From IMG/VR virus record IMGVR_UViG_3300022896_000001, positions 1-58,395 of that record: DNA of 58,395 nt. One strand, written 5' to 3'. Below are positions 32,156-40,629 of the stretch, in pieces. The notes under the pieces were generated by a model. The model was not told the origin of the DNA. It saw only the letters and a list, made by a program, of their open reading frames with translations, and searched no databases. The translations under genes and the position numbers were made by a program. Source of the DNA: a virus. How positions within the stretch are numbered: position 1 is the stretch's first letter; every line of letters starts with the position of its first letter.

Positions 32156-33064
32156 GTGCCCGCTGGCGACCTCCTCGACCGTGACAACCAGGTCGAGTGG
32201 CGGGGAGTGCTGCTCGGCTCCGGCACGCCGTACCGGAGCATCTCGCTGGAGGGCTGGCAAGATCTGCCAGCCCTCCGCGGAACCAACCAGGTGCTGTCCG
32301 GGTTCCACGGCAACCGGCCCGGCCAGTTGACCGCCGACCAGCGCACCGTGACCTTGAACTTCAGGCTCTCGCAGCGCCTCGCAGACTTCCGGGCCTCGGT
32401 GGCCGAGCTGCGCAGGCTCACCGCGCCGACAGAGAACCCCGTCGAGGAAGCGCTCGCGGTCCAGATCGACGGGCAGAAGTACCTGGTGATGGCCCGCTGC
32501 CACCGGCGCGCGATCCCCACCGACAAGCACTACGCCATCGGCCACACCGTGGGCGCGGTGCAGTGGGTGTCCACCAACCCGCGGCAGTGGTTGTTGCCGC
32601 GCAAGACCGCGCAGGCGAAGCTCGCGACCGACCCCACCGGCGGCCTGGTGTTCCCGCTGGTGTTCCCGCTCGACTTCGGGCAGGCCACCAGCGGCGGCGG
32701 CTTCCCCGCGCCACTGGAGAACACGGGCTCGGTGGACTCGTGGCCGATCTGGCGGATCACCGGGCCGTGCACCGGGCCCGTGATCACCGACCTCACCACG
32801 GGCGCGTCGCAACTGCGCTTCAACCCCGACTGGCAGATCCCCGCCGGCCAAGTCGTGGAGATCGACACCCGGCCCGGCGTGCGCACGGTGACCTTCGTCG
32901 ACCCGACCACGTTCGCGAGCCTCGACATCAGCGCCTCCGCCCAACTGTGGACGCGCCAGTGGTTCCCCATCCCCGCGGGCGGTTCGGTCCGCGTGGGCTT
33001 CACCGCCGGGTCCTACGAGGCAGCCGCCGCGCTGGACGCCCTCTGGTACGACGAGAACATGTGA
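32156..33064 (+). CDS. distal tail (Dit-like) protein
   Basis: 302 residues, GTG. Opens with DRDNQVEWRGVLLGSGTPYRSISLEGWQDLP and has the N-terminal beta domain and galectin-like C-terminus pattern (ITGPCTGPVITDLTTGASQLRFN) of Dit/minor tail proteins that follow the tape measure. Confidence 0.8.
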   Translation: MPAGDLLDRDNQVEWRGVLLGSGTPYRSISLEGWQDLPALRGTNQVLSGFHGNRPGQLTADQRTVTLNFRLSQRLADFRASVAELRRLTAPTENPVEEALAVQIDGQKYLVMARCHRRAIPTDKHYAIGHTVGAVQWVSTNPRQWLLPRKTAQAKLATDPTGGLVFPLVFPLDFGQATSGGGFPAPLENTGSVDSWPIWRITGPCTGPVITDLTTGASQLRFNPDWQIPAGQVVEIDTRPGVRTVTFVDPTTFASLDISASAQLWTRQWFPIPAGGSVRVGFTAGSYEAAAALDALWYDENM

Positions 33065-33073
33065 GGTGTTGAC

Positions 33074-34348
33074 GTGGGAGAACGCGTGACCTGGGCGGTG
33101 TCCCACAGCCCTGGTGTGCTGACCACGGTGGACGCGCGGCACGCCTTCGCGTCGCTGTGGTGGGGCGGGTCGACCGCGACCGGCAAGCGGGTCGGGAAGA
33201 TCCCGCACTACACCGACCCGCTGAAGGTGTCCGCCAGTTCGCCGACGCCGGACGGGTTCGTGCACGTGAACCCCGGCCACATGCTGTCGATGGGCACCAG
33301 GTCCGTCGCGGCGTACATCCACACGCTGGACGCGGTCAAGGACATCAACATCTTGTCCACCCCGGCGCACGCGTCGCTCACCCGCTACGACCTGATCGTC
33401 GCGCAGCAGTCCGACGAGTCGCACTCCGACGCGAACAACGCGTGGTGGATCGGGCCGATCCGCGGCACGCCGTCGGCCACGCCGACCGACCCCGTGGTGA
33501 ACACGACCAACGGCGCACCCACCAACTCGCCGGACTACGTGGTGCTGGCGCGGGTCACCGTGCCGTCCACCGCGAGCAGCGCGGGCATCCTGCCCGGCAA
33601 CGTGACCCAGCTGCTGACCGCGTTCACCGTGCCGATCGGCGCGGTCCTGCCGGTCGCCGACCAGACCGAACGCGACGCGCTGATCGGCACCCGCCACGAC
33701 GGCATGGTCGTGTGGCGCAAGGACACGCACTGGCTGGAGGTCTTCGACGGCACCGCGTTCCGGGTGCAGGGCCTCGCGATCTGCAACTCGGCGGCCGACC
33801 GGGCGACGAAGGTCACGCACCCGCAGGAGGGCACGGAGTCCTACCTCAAGGACACCGACCTGCGGTACGTCTACGACGGCGCTGTGTGGGTGCCCGAGCG
33901 GACGCTCGCGGGCCGGATCGCCAGCGGCTCGGGCTTCATCAACTCGGGGATCGACGACAGCCCCGAGGTCAACATCGCCAAGGTCCAGATCGAGAACTAC
34001 CGGGTCTCCAGCGGCCACTTCTACATGCTGTCGGCGAACATCTTCTGGAACTTCTCCACCGTGGTGGCCGGCGACTCGTACGTGGTGCGGGTTCGCAAGG
34101 ACACTGCCGTGTCCGGCACGATCATCGCCGAGTGGATCGCCCGCCCCGTCGACGCCAGCGCGTTCGACGAGTCCGAGTCGTTCAACCAGCCCTGGAAGGC
34201 CACAGCCGACGACACCGACGCGGACTTCTACCTGTCCGTCGTCCGGGTCGCGGGCTCAGGCTCGATCAACGTGAACGGCGACCGGCGCACGGCATTCTGG
34301 ATCACCGACCTCGGCGGTGACACCACGCTGTGGTCGGAGGTGCCGTAG
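33074..34348 (+). CDS. minor tail protein, baseplate/fibre-like
   Basis: 424 residues; GTG at 33074 (GTG at 33086 also possible). The N-terminal half resembles tail-attached proteins with SNHTDA-like pattern DSH...; it contains IGTRHDGMVVWRKDTHWLEVFDGTAF and LKDTDLRYVYDGAVWVPE, short fibre repeats seen in actinophage minor tail proteins. C-terminal beta region (DSYVVRVRKDTAVSGTIIAEW). Probable receptor-contact part. Confidence 0.7.
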   Translation: MGERVTWAVSHSPGVLTTVDARHAFASLWWGGSTATGKRVGKIPHYTDPLKVSASSPTPDGFVHVNPGHMLSMGTRSVAAYIHTLDAVKDINILSTPAHASLTRYDLIVAQQSDESHSDANNAWWIGPIRGTPSATPTDPVVNTTNGAPTNSPDYVVLARVTVPSTASSAGILPGNVTQLLTAFTVPIGAVLPVADQTERDALIGTRHDGMVVWRKDTHWLEVFDGTAFRVQGLAICNSAADRATKVTHPQEGTESYLKDTDLRYVYDGAVWVPERTLAGRIASGSGFINSGIDDSPEVNIAKVQIENYRVSSGHFYMLSANIFWNFSTVVAGDSYVVRVRKDTAVSGTIIAEWIARPVDASAFDESESFNQPWKATADDTDADFYLSVVRVAGSGSINVNGDRRTAFWITDLGGDTTLWSEVP

Positions 34349-35518
34349 ATGGCGCTCCCGGTCTACACCTACGAGATCCGGGACCTCCGCTCGAACGTGC
34401 TGCTGGAGGAGCTGCCTCTGGCGGACACGTCGTGGACGAAGTGCCTCAACGACACATCGTCGTTCTCCGGCTCACTGGGGCTGCCGCTGCTGGACTCCCT
34501 CGGAGGCCTGCGGGACGCCTACGAGCTCACCACCCCCGCGCACACCTGCGTGTACGTGTACCGAGACGCACGGCCGATCTGGGGCGGCGTGATCTGGACG
34601 TCGGTCTACGACTCGTCAACCGGGAAGCTCTCCATCGGCGCAGCGGACTGGTGGTCCCTGCTCGACCACCGCAAGATCCTGCCGGTCCTCGCGGCCGAGG
34701 CGTTCACGGACACCTCCATGGTGGCCCAGCTGTCGACCAACTTCAACGGGGTCGACCAGAACGCGATCGCCCGCGGCCTGCTCACCCAAGCGCAGGCACA
34801 CACCGGGGGCGACCTCGGCATCGTGGCCACCACGTCGAACTCGTCCATCCTCCGGGACCGCACCTACCCCGGCTTCTCGATGACGTCCCTCGGCGAGGCC
34901 TACCGGCAGTTGAGCCAGGTGATCGACGGCCCGGACATCCGGTTCGACGTCGCCATCCAGCGTGACGACGACGGCGCCCCGATCCGGCAGATGCTCATCG
35001 GCGACCCGCTGCTCGGCGCAGTCGGTTCCAACCACGTGTGGGAGTACGGGGGGAACGTCGCGAACTACACCTGGCCGCGGGACGCCACCCGGCAGCGGAC
35101 CCGCAGCTTCGCGATCGGCGAGGGCTCGGACCAGCTCACCCCGATCGGGGTCTACGAGGACACGAGCCTCTACGAGAACGGGTGGCCGCTCCTCGAAGAC
35201 GACACCGGCTACGACCGCACCAGCGGCGCCACGGACACGCTGCACGACCACGCGATGTCCGACCAGCAGATCGTGAAGCTCCCCGTCGTGCTGCCGACGC
35301 TGACCGTGAAGGGCGAAGCAGCGCCGACGGTCGCCGAGATCGCGCCCGGCGACGACGGCCGCGTGGTCATCTCCGACCACTTCCACGGCTACGCCCCGCC
35401 GCAGGGCCGCCGCGGGCTGGACACGCGGATGCGGCTGATCCGGATGGCGGTGAAGCCGACCGACGCGGGCGAGGAGGCGGTGCTGACGATGTCTCCGCTG
35501 CTGGATGACGTGGCCTGA
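34349..35518 (+). CDS. minor tail protein (tail hub/Tal-like)
   Basis: 389 residues; ATG right after the previous stop. The start (YTYEIRDLRSNVLLEELPLADTSWTKCLNDTSSFSGSL) and later GGVIWTSVYDSSTGKLSIGAADWWSLLDHRKI are typical of siphophage tail-hub/ReqiPepy6-type proteins. Binds Dit and anchors fibres. Confidence 0.82.
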   Translation: MALPVYTYEIRDLRSNVLLEELPLADTSWTKCLNDTSSFSGSLGLPLLDSLGGLRDAYELTTPAHTCVYVYRDARPIWGGVIWTSVYDSSTGKLSIGAADWWSLLDHRKILPVLAAEAFTDTSMVAQLSTNFNGVDQNAIARGLLTQAQAHTGGDLGIVATTSNSSILRDRTYPGFSMTSLGEAYRQLSQVIDGPDIRFDVAIQRDDDGAPIRQMLIGDPLLGAVGSNHVWEYGGNVANYTWPRDATRQRTRSFAIGEGSDQLTPIGVYEDTSLYENGWPLLEDDTGYDRTSGATDTLHDHAMSDQQIVKLPVVLPTLTVKGEAAPTVAEIAPGDDGRVVISDHFHGYAPPQGRRGLDTRMRLIRMAVKPTDAGEEAVLTMSPLLDDVA

Positions 35519-36252
35519 TGGCACCGAACAACCAACCCCAGGACACCGCGTCGAAGGTGATCGAGCTGGAGCGGCTGATCAAGCAGGTCCGGGACCGGGT
35601 CGGCAACGTGTCCGCGTTCGTCGGCCAGGGCGGGCTGACGATCGGCGACAACGGCGCGCTGCGGATGGTCGACGACGCGGGCGTCGAGATCCTCTATCTC
35701 GGTCCGGACGCCCAGGGCAACCAGGTGCTCCGGATCAAGCGCGACGGCGGCAGCTACGTGCTGTACACGGCGTTCACGTCGAACGGAAACCAGTACTGGA
35801 GGATGACCGACCGGTTCAACCGCGAGCTGTTCTCCGACGACGCGACCACCGGCGGGATGGCCCGCCCGTACCTGCCGGTGCAGCTGTTCGCGAAGTTCTC
35901 CATGGCCGCGTCGTCGCTCTACTCGTACATGAACGTGGCCGTGTCGTCGCTCGCGGCCGAGACCACGCTGTGGGAGGGCCGGATCGGGCTGGTCTCGCAC
36001 CCGTACTTCAGCCTCAGCGGAATCTGGGGCACGGCCAGCGGCACGAACTCCACGATCTTCCGGGCCCGCGTGAACGGCACCGAGGCCGGAACGTGGACGT
36101 CCACGACGCTGGAAAACAACATGAAGGGCCCGTTCTACGCGGGCACCTGGCTGGGGCTGCAAGAGGTGCCGGTCACCATCACGGCGATCGCGACCGGCAG
36201 CGGCGCGGTGGCGTGCCAGCCGTTCAACTGGACCCAGCGCCAGTCGCCCTAG
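35518..36252 (+). CDS. minor tail protein
   Basis: 244 residues; ATG overlaps the previous TGA. N-terminal helix (ASKVIELERLIKQVRDR) then a beta-helical repeat pattern (GGLTIGDNGALRMVDDAGVEILYLGPDAQGNQVLRIKR), typical of fibres, and a beta-sandwich C-terminus. Last gene of the tail operon. Confidence 0.77.
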   Translation: MAPNNQPQDTASKVIELERLIKQVRDRVGNVSAFVGQGGLTIGDNGALRMVDDAGVEILYLGPDAQGNQVLRIKRDGGSYVLYTAFTSNGNQYWRMTDRFNRELFSDDATTGGMARPYLPVQLFAKFSMAASSLYSYMNVAVSSLAAETTLWEGRIGLVSHPYFSLSGIWGTASGTNSTIFRARVNGTEAGTWTSTTLENNMKGPFYAGTWLGLQEVPVTITAIATGSGAVACQPFNWTQRQSP

Positions 36253-36254
36253 CC

Positions 36255-36659
36255 CTAGCCCTCGATCGGGTCCGGTGCGGGCAGCGGCTCGGGCGGCAAC
36301 GGCGCGGGCGCGGTCTCCGTGCTCGCCGGGTCGAACGGGCTCACCGGGTAGTCGACGCCCGGCACGGTGATCGACGGCTGTGGCGGCACGACCGGCGCTT
36401 CCGGCTCGGTGGTCTCCGGCGCTGGCGGGGTGGGCACGTTCTCCGTGGTCGTCACCGGAGCCACGGTAGTCGGCGTCAACGTGACCGTGGTGGCGGCGAC
36501 CGACGTGTCGACGTCGGCCTCCATACGGTCGGCCTGGTCGACGACCACGCCCTGGATCTGGCCGCCGTCAGGCTGGCTCGCGGCGACAGCGACACCGGTC
36601 GCAACGGCACCCGCGGCGACCAGGCCTACGGCGGTGAGGGCGATCCGGCGACCGTGCAC
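36255..36659 (-). CDS. secreted/anchored Pro-Thr-rich protein, second moron
   Basis: 134 residues, GTG at 36659 with AAGGAG upstream. An N-terminal hydrophobic helix (IALTAVGLVAAGAVATGVAVAAS) serves as signal peptide or anchor. The rest is Pro/Thr/Val/Glu-rich and probably disordered. Reverse strand between tail and lysis genes, so probably expressed separately, perhaps in the lysogen. Function unknown; surface role inferred. Confidence 0.72.
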   Translation of the reverse strand: MHGRRIALTAVGLVAAGAVATGVAVAASQPDGGQIQGVVVDQADRMEADVDTSVAATTVTLTPTTVAPVTTTENVPTPPAPETTEPEAPVVPPQPSITVPGVDYPVSPFDPASTETAPAPLPPEPLPAPDPIEG

Positions 36660-36779
36660 AGCAACTCCTTCAGGTGCGCGCCCGTGCGGCGCTGTGGCTG
36701 ATGTATCGCCACAGGCGCGCGAGCGCTACAGCGCATCCGCAGGCACCACCCCATGGCACGACAACTTGAGGAGGGGTGA

Positions 36780-37016
36780 GTGGGTGACTGGGTTGCGCTT
36801 CTGCCAGCCATTGCGCTCGTTATCGGCTCCGCCGGATCGGCCACGGCCGCGGTCATCACCGCGCTGCGGTCCGCGCCGAGGGAGCGCAAGCAGGCCGCAA
36901 AGCGAGCCGTGGAGCGATTCGCTGAAGCGGCCTCCGATGGCGAGATCACTGAAGACGAGCTGGCCGAGATCGCCAAAGCGTTCAACGAGGAAGACAAAGC
37001 AGGGGGCGAGTCGTGA
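36780..37016 (+). CDS. small membrane protein of the lysis region
   Basis: 78 residues, GTG after GAGGAGGGGTGA. One N-terminal membrane helix (VALLPAIALVIGSAGSATAAVITAL) followed by a charged helical tail (DGEITEDELAEIAKAF). Could be a holin-type or antiholin protein; stop overlaps the next GTG. Confidence 0.65.
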   Translation: MGDWVALLPAIALVIGSAGSATAAVITALRSAPRERKQAAKRAVERFAEAASDGEITEDELAEIAKAFNEEDKAGGES

Positions 37017-37699
37017 CCTCTGACCACGTCAACCGAACGGTCGTCGAGCCAGCGGCGGACGACGCTGCGGTGCCGGGGACGCGACGCACCATCATCACGC
37101 TCGCCGTGGTGGCCGTCGTGCTCGCCGCTGGCGCGGTGGCATTGGTGCTGATGTACCGCAGCGACTCCCGCAACCTGGAGGCCGCGCTCCGCGGTGACAT
37201 CACGTCGCTGTCGGGTCAGGTCCGCCAGCTCGGTGGGACACCTGTGGTCACCGCGCCTGGTGCCCCCGGTGCCCCCGGCGCTCCCGGCACGGACGGTGCC
37301 GATGGGCGTGCTGGCGTGGACGGGCGCGACGGCACGAACGGCGTGGACGGCCTCACCCCGCAGTGCCTCGGCGAGCCCCGCCAGTGCCGCGGGGCCGACG
37401 GCCAAGACGGGGCTGACGCTACCGGCGAACCGGGACCACCGGGCCAAGACGCGACAGGAGCGCCAGGACCACCGGGGCTTGATGCCACCGGCGTTCCCGG
37501 GCCGCCCGGCGACAAGGGCGAACCCGGCAGCCCAGGGCAGAACGGCGTGCCTCCAGCCGGGTGGACGTGGATCGACGGCGACGGCCGCCAGCAGTCCTGC
37601 GCGCGTGACTCCGGCAGCCCGGACACCGCGCCGACCTACACGTGCACCGCGCCATCACCGGAGCCGACTGGGCTCCCGATCTTGAGGAGCAGCCCATGA
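37013..37699 (+). CDS. membrane-anchored collagen-like protein
   Basis: 228 residues, GTG. N-terminal membrane helix (IITLAVVAVVLAAGAVALVLMY, about 27-48), short coil, then Gly-X-Y repeats from about 80 to 175 (GAPGAPGAPGTDGADG; GPPGLDATGVPGPPGDKG) with a Cys-containing interruption (PQCLGEPRQCRG) and a Cys-containing C-terminus. Sits between a small membrane gene and the endolysin. Possibly a spanin-like or surface structure; collagen repeats are usual in phage fibres, but the membrane anchor is not. Confidence 0.75.
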   Translation: MTSDHVNRTVVEPAADDAAVPGTRRTIITLAVVAVVLAAGAVALVLMYRSDSRNLEAALRGDITSLSGQVRQLGGTPVVTAPGAPGAPGAPGTDGADGRAGVDGRDGTNGVDGLTPQCLGEPRQCRGADGQDGADATGEPGPPGQDATGAPGPPGLDATGVPGPPGDKGEPGSPGQNGVPPAGWTWIDGDGRQQSCARDSGSPDTAPTYTCTAPSPEPTGLPILRSSP

Positions 37700-38742
37700 C
37701 CGCACCCGAGTACCTGATCGACATATCCAGCTACAACGCGGTGAATGACTGGAACGCCGTGCGCGCCAACGGGATCGTCGGCGCGAGCATCAAGGTCAGC
37801 CAGCAGGTCAACTATCTGAACCCGCTGTGCGGCGCTCAGGTGGCCGGCGCGCGGGCCGCGGGCGTCGCGCCGGGCGGCTACCACTTCGGCGACCCGCGCG
37901 TCTCGGCCGCGGCACAGGCGTCGTACTTCGTGAAGAACGCCCGCCCGCACGGCCTGTTCAACGACGACGCGCTGGCGCCGATGTACGACGCCGAGAACTG
38001 GGAGGGCGGCGGCCTCATCTGGCCGAACCCGAAGACCCTGAACGCGCACATCGCCGAGCACATCCGCGTGGTGCGCGAGGAGACCGGCGTCCGGAAGCAC
38101 CTGGTCTACGGCTCGCTGTCCTGGTGGGGCTCATGGATCGACCCGGACCTGTGGGCCGACGAGGACGTGCTGCTGTGGATCGCGGTCTACAACGGCCGGC
38201 CGGGTGACCTTCAGGGCTGGTCGCACCCGCTGGACGCGGTGCACCAGTACACGTCGGCCGGGTCCGTACCGGGCATCCCCGGCTCCGTCGACAAGAACAC
38301 CACGCTCCGAGACCGCCGGATCGGCGACCTCACGATCAAGGGCAAGGAGAACGACATGCAGCTGACCGACCGCATGAAGAACGCCTGGGGCGGCACGCCG
38401 ACCTTGGAGGAGGTGTTCCGGTACATCGACCTGCGAGGCTCGCAGAACTGGGAGTCCAACCAGCGCCAGGAGGTCGCGCTCGCGGCGCTCCAGACCGGCC
38501 TGGCGGCCGTCGCGCAGGACGCGAACATCACGCCCGACCGCTTGCAGGCGATCATGGACGTCTCGATCACCGAGGGTCTGGCCCGCATCAAGGACGAGAT
38601 GACGGAGCAGAACCGCGTGGTGGTCGGCGAAGTTATCCGCGCCGAACTGGGCGAGGACAACGAGGAGCAGGCGCAGCGCATCCTCGCCGCGATCGCCCGT
38701 CAGCTCTCCGGCGTCGCGACCCCGCCGAGCGTGGGCCAGTGA
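37696..38742 (+). CDS. GH25 lysozyme (endolysin)
   Basis: 348 residues; ATG overlapping the previous gene. Catalytic domain residues about 5-215 with D9 (YLIDIS) and the DxE pair D98/E100 in MYDAENWE, as in GH25 muramidases that cut the glycan backbone. C-terminal region (about 230-348) is helical, probably a wall-binding or oligomerisation part, not recognised. Followed by a holin gene. Confidence 0.9.
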   Translation: MTAPEYLIDISSYNAVNDWNAVRANGIVGASIKVSQQVNYLNPLCGAQVAGARAAGVAPGGYHFGDPRVSAAAQASYFVKNARPHGLFNDDALAPMYDAENWEGGGLIWPNPKTLNAHIAEHIRVVREETGVRKHLVYGSLSWWGSWIDPDLWADEDVLLWIAVYNGRPGDLQGWSHPLDAVHQYTSAGSVPGIPGSVDKNTTLRDRRIGDLTIKGKENDMQLTDRMKNAWGGTPTLEEVFRYIDLRGSQNWESNQRQEVALAALQTGLAAVAQDANITPDRLQAIMDVSITEGLARIKDEMTEQNRVVVGEVIRAELGEDNEEQAQRILAAIARQLSGVATPPSVGQ

Positions 38743-39104
38743 GCGCCGTGAAGCTGTCCCGCGATCCGGCCGTCGTCGTCGAGGCGCTCGTCGCTTCGGG
38801 GCTCGGCGTGCTGCTGCTGTTCGGCCTGCCGGACAGCGTCGAGCCGTACTACTCCGCGGTGATCCTCGCGATCGGCGGCCTGCTCACCGCGGCGTGGGTG
38901 AAGAAGGAGAAGGTGCTGCCCGCGGTCGTGGGCTTCATCAAGGCGGTGTTCGCGCTCGTCGTCGGGCTCGGGGTCGCTGTCGACCCGAACGTCGAGGTCG
39001 GCGTCATCATGGTCATCTCGGCGCTGGCCACGTTCTTCGTGCGCACCCAGGCCACCGCCCCGGTCACGGTCGACGGCGTCGTGCTGTCGTCCCGCTCAGC
39101 CTGA
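38739..39104 (+). CDS. holin
   Basis: 121 residues, GTG coupled to the endolysin stop. Three to four hydrophobic helices (VEALVASGLGVLLLFGL; YYSAVILAIGGLLTAAWV; VGFIKAVFALVVGLGVAV; VGVIMVISALATFFV). Position after the endolysin supports holin. Confidence 0.82.
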   Translation: MSAVKLSRDPAVVVEALVASGLGVLLLFGLPDSVEPYYSAVILAIGGLLTAAWVKKEKVLPAVVGFIKAVFALVVGLGVAVDPNVEVGVIMVISALATFFVRTQATAPVTVDGVVLSSRSA

Positions 39105-39146
39105 CCGGGCCCGCTCCACACCTCGAGCCCCCTCAGGCTCACCAAG

Positions 39147-39187
39147 ACGCCCCCAGCTTCCGGTCACCCGGAGGCTGGGGGCGTTTT
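39147..39187 (+). terminator. intrinsic terminator ending the late operon
   Basis: 11-bp stem ACGCCCCCAGC (39147-39157) / GCTGGGGGCGT (39174-39184), extended by CCGG/CCGG in the loop, then TTTT. The only clear U-tract terminator I see. Confidence 0.9.
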
Positions 39188-39254
39188 GTCGTCGCGCCAG
39201 CAGGCCTGTCGAGCGGGCCGTGAGGGCGGCTGAACAGGGCGTTTTCAGTGGGTA

Positions 39255-39276
39255 TGCCTCACGCCTGCCTCACGCC
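39255..39276 (+). repeat. two tandem TGCCTCACGCC sites, left of attP
   Basis: TGCCTCACGCC at 39255-39265 and 39266-39276. Matching copies lie right of the core at 39490-39500 (last two bases differ) and 39502-39512, same orientation. Probable arm-type integrase sites. Confidence 0.65.
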
Positions 39277-39330
39277 CCGGCCTGCGAGCCCTCCCCTCTG
39301 AGGAGTTCTCGCAGGCCAGAGCAACTGCGG

Positions 39331-39370
39331 TGGGGCCGGAGAGACTCGAACTCTCACTGGCACGGACCTA
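39331..39370 (-). other. attP: attP core: 3' half of a tRNA gene
   Basis: On the minus strand this reads as the 3' part of a tRNA: from the anticodon loop (TAGGT), 3' anticodon stem CCGTG, short variable region, T-arm GAGAG-TTCGAGT-CTCTC (39355-39339), acceptor strand CGGCCCC and discriminator A at 39331. The 5' half is missing, so it is not a functional tRNA. Tyrosine integrases commonly recombine in such cores, with crossover in the anticodon loop. I cannot name the amino acid. The surrounding 39105-39438 has no gene: terminator, this core and repeats. Confidence 0.8.
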
Positions 39371-39382
39371 GTTGCACCATAT

Positions 39383-39474
39383 ACCGCAGTCTTCCGCAAC
39401 TTGGCGCGCTCTCCACCCGTGGTCAACACGGCGGTCCGCTACGCCGTCCGCGATGAACCGCAGTCCGCCGCAAC
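39383..39474 (+). repeat. ACCGCAGT...CCGCAAC repeats right of the attP core
   Basis: ACCGCAGTCTTCCGCAAC at 39383-39400 and ACCGCAGTCCGCCGCAAC at 39457-39474 differ at two positions. An inverted partial copy (CAACTGCGGT) is at 39322-39331, touching the core. Candidate Xis or integrase sites; the second lies inside the integrase gene end. Confidence 0.6.
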
Positions 39475-40629
39475 CGCTCTCAATGAGGTTGCCTCACCCG
39501 GTGCCTCACGCCCCATGTGCGAGGTGATCGCGTCCCGCACCGTCCCGTACCCCTCGTCGGACAGGTGCGCGTACCGCTTCGACACCTCCCACGAGGAGTG
39601 CCCCATCACTCGAGCCAGCTCGGCGAAGCTCACTCCCCTCTGGATGAGCCACGAGGCGTAGGTGTGGCGCAGATCGTGCACCCGCACACGGCCGCGCAGC
39701 TTCGCCAACTGGACCGCCGGGGTGAGGATGTAGCGGCCGAACTGTGACGACTTCAGCGGGCTGCCCTTGGGGCCGCGGAACACCAGCGCACCGCCGGGGC
39801 AACTGCCGGCCAGGTGCGGAACACCGCACTGGTCGACCTCGGGGAGCGCATCGACGTGTGCTTGCAGGCGGGCGGCGATGTCCGAGGGGAGAGGCACGTA
39901 GCGCTTCTCCTTGTCCTTCGGCACAGGCTTGATCACCCCGTCTTTCTGGTCGTACTGCTCCACCACCAGCAGGCCCCCGTTGCGGGTGTCGATGCGAGGG
40001 ATGTGCAAGCCCGCGAGTTCGCCCGCGCGCAGCCCGGTCGTCACTGCGGTCCAGGTGATCAGGGCGTTGAAGTCGGTCATGAAGTGGGCAGCGGCCTCGA
40101 CCTCGGCGGGGGTGAGGTAGCGCTCCAGTGCGTCGGGAAGGTCCGGCCACTCCAGGCCCTTGACCTCGTTGACGTGTAGGCGCTTGTCCTCGACGGCGGC
40201 GTTGATCGACGCGACGAACGTCTGCACCGCGAGCCGGATCGTCCACGGGCTGCGGGGGTTGCTCGCGCCTGCCCGGGGCTCCTTCTGCAGTCGCTTCACC
40301 CACGCTCGGCCGCGGCGGGCAGTGATGTCCTTCAGGGGAGTGTTCTCCCAGTAGGGGAGGATGTGCAGCCGCGCTGTCGAGCGGTACTCACGCTCGGTGG
40401 ACGTCGCGACCTGGTGGGACTCGATCCACAGGTCGAACCACGAGCCGTAGTCGAGCTTGGCTTGCTTCGGGTCGATAGCGCCCGGCGTGCGCTGCTCGTC
40501 CTCCATGGCGCCGGCCTTGCGCAGCGCCTCGGCCTTGGTGTCGAAGGTGCCTGGTACGTAGCTTTTTCCCCGGTCGCCGCGGTAGCAGCCGCGGAACCGG
40601 CCCGACGGTAACTCCTGAGCCCAAGCCAT
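39439..40629 (-). CDS. int: tyrosine-recombinase integrase
   Basis: 396 residues; ATG at 40629 (GTG at 40632 also possible). N-terminal arm-binding domain (GSWFDLWI..., core-binding SAM-like about 62-150) and catalytic domain with R201 (TGLRAGEL), H318/R321 (VHDLRHTYASW), H344 (VMGHSS) and Y353 (SKRYAHL). Complete catalytic set, so active by sequence. attP lies beyond its 3' end, with one set of arm repeats in its last codons. Start overlaps the ImmA-like stop, so both are probably co-expressed from the repressor promoter. Confidence 0.95.
   Translation of the reverse strand: MAWAQELPSGRFRGCYRGDRGKSYVPGTFDTKAEALRKAGAMEDEQRTPGAIDPKQAKLDYGSWFDLWIESHQVATSTEREYRSTARLHILPYWENTPLKDITARRGRAWVKRLQKEPRAGASNPRSPWTIRLAVQTFVASINAAVEDKRLHVNEVKGLEWPDLPDALERYLTPAEVEAAAHFMTDFNALITWTAVTTGLRAGELAGLHIPRIDTRNGGLLVVEQYDQKDGVIKPVPKDKEKRYVPLPSDIAARLQAHVDALPEVDQCGVPHLAGSCPGGALVFRGPKGSPLKSSQFGRYILTPAVQLAKLRGRVRVHDLRHTYASWLIQRGVSFAELARVMGHSSWEVSKRYAHLSDEGYGTVRDAITSHMGREAPGEATSLRAVAADCGSSRTA
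39490..39512 (+). repeat. TGCCTCAC sites right of attP
   Basis: TGCCTCACCCG at 39490-39500 and TGCCTCACGCC at 39502-39512, same orientation as the tandem pair at 39255-39276. They fall in the integrase C-terminal codons. Confidence 0.6.

Noticed and set aside
28762-32526. 1254-codon open frame on the minus strand
   Set aside because: It is the shadow of the tape measure and neighbouring tail genes; composition is the Arg/His/Pro-rich pattern of a wrong frame and no SD fits.
36660-36779. Operator shared with 12048 (TGTATCGCCAC)
   Set aside because: Only an 11-bp match on one arm and no partner arm here; probably chance.
39331-39415. Complete tRNA gene
   Set aside because: Only the 3' half and T-arm are present; no 5' acceptor strand or D-arm could be built upstream, so it is an attachment core.
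39220-39456. Small gene across attP
   Set aside because: No SD, reads through the tRNA core and arm repeats, and has shadow-like composition.
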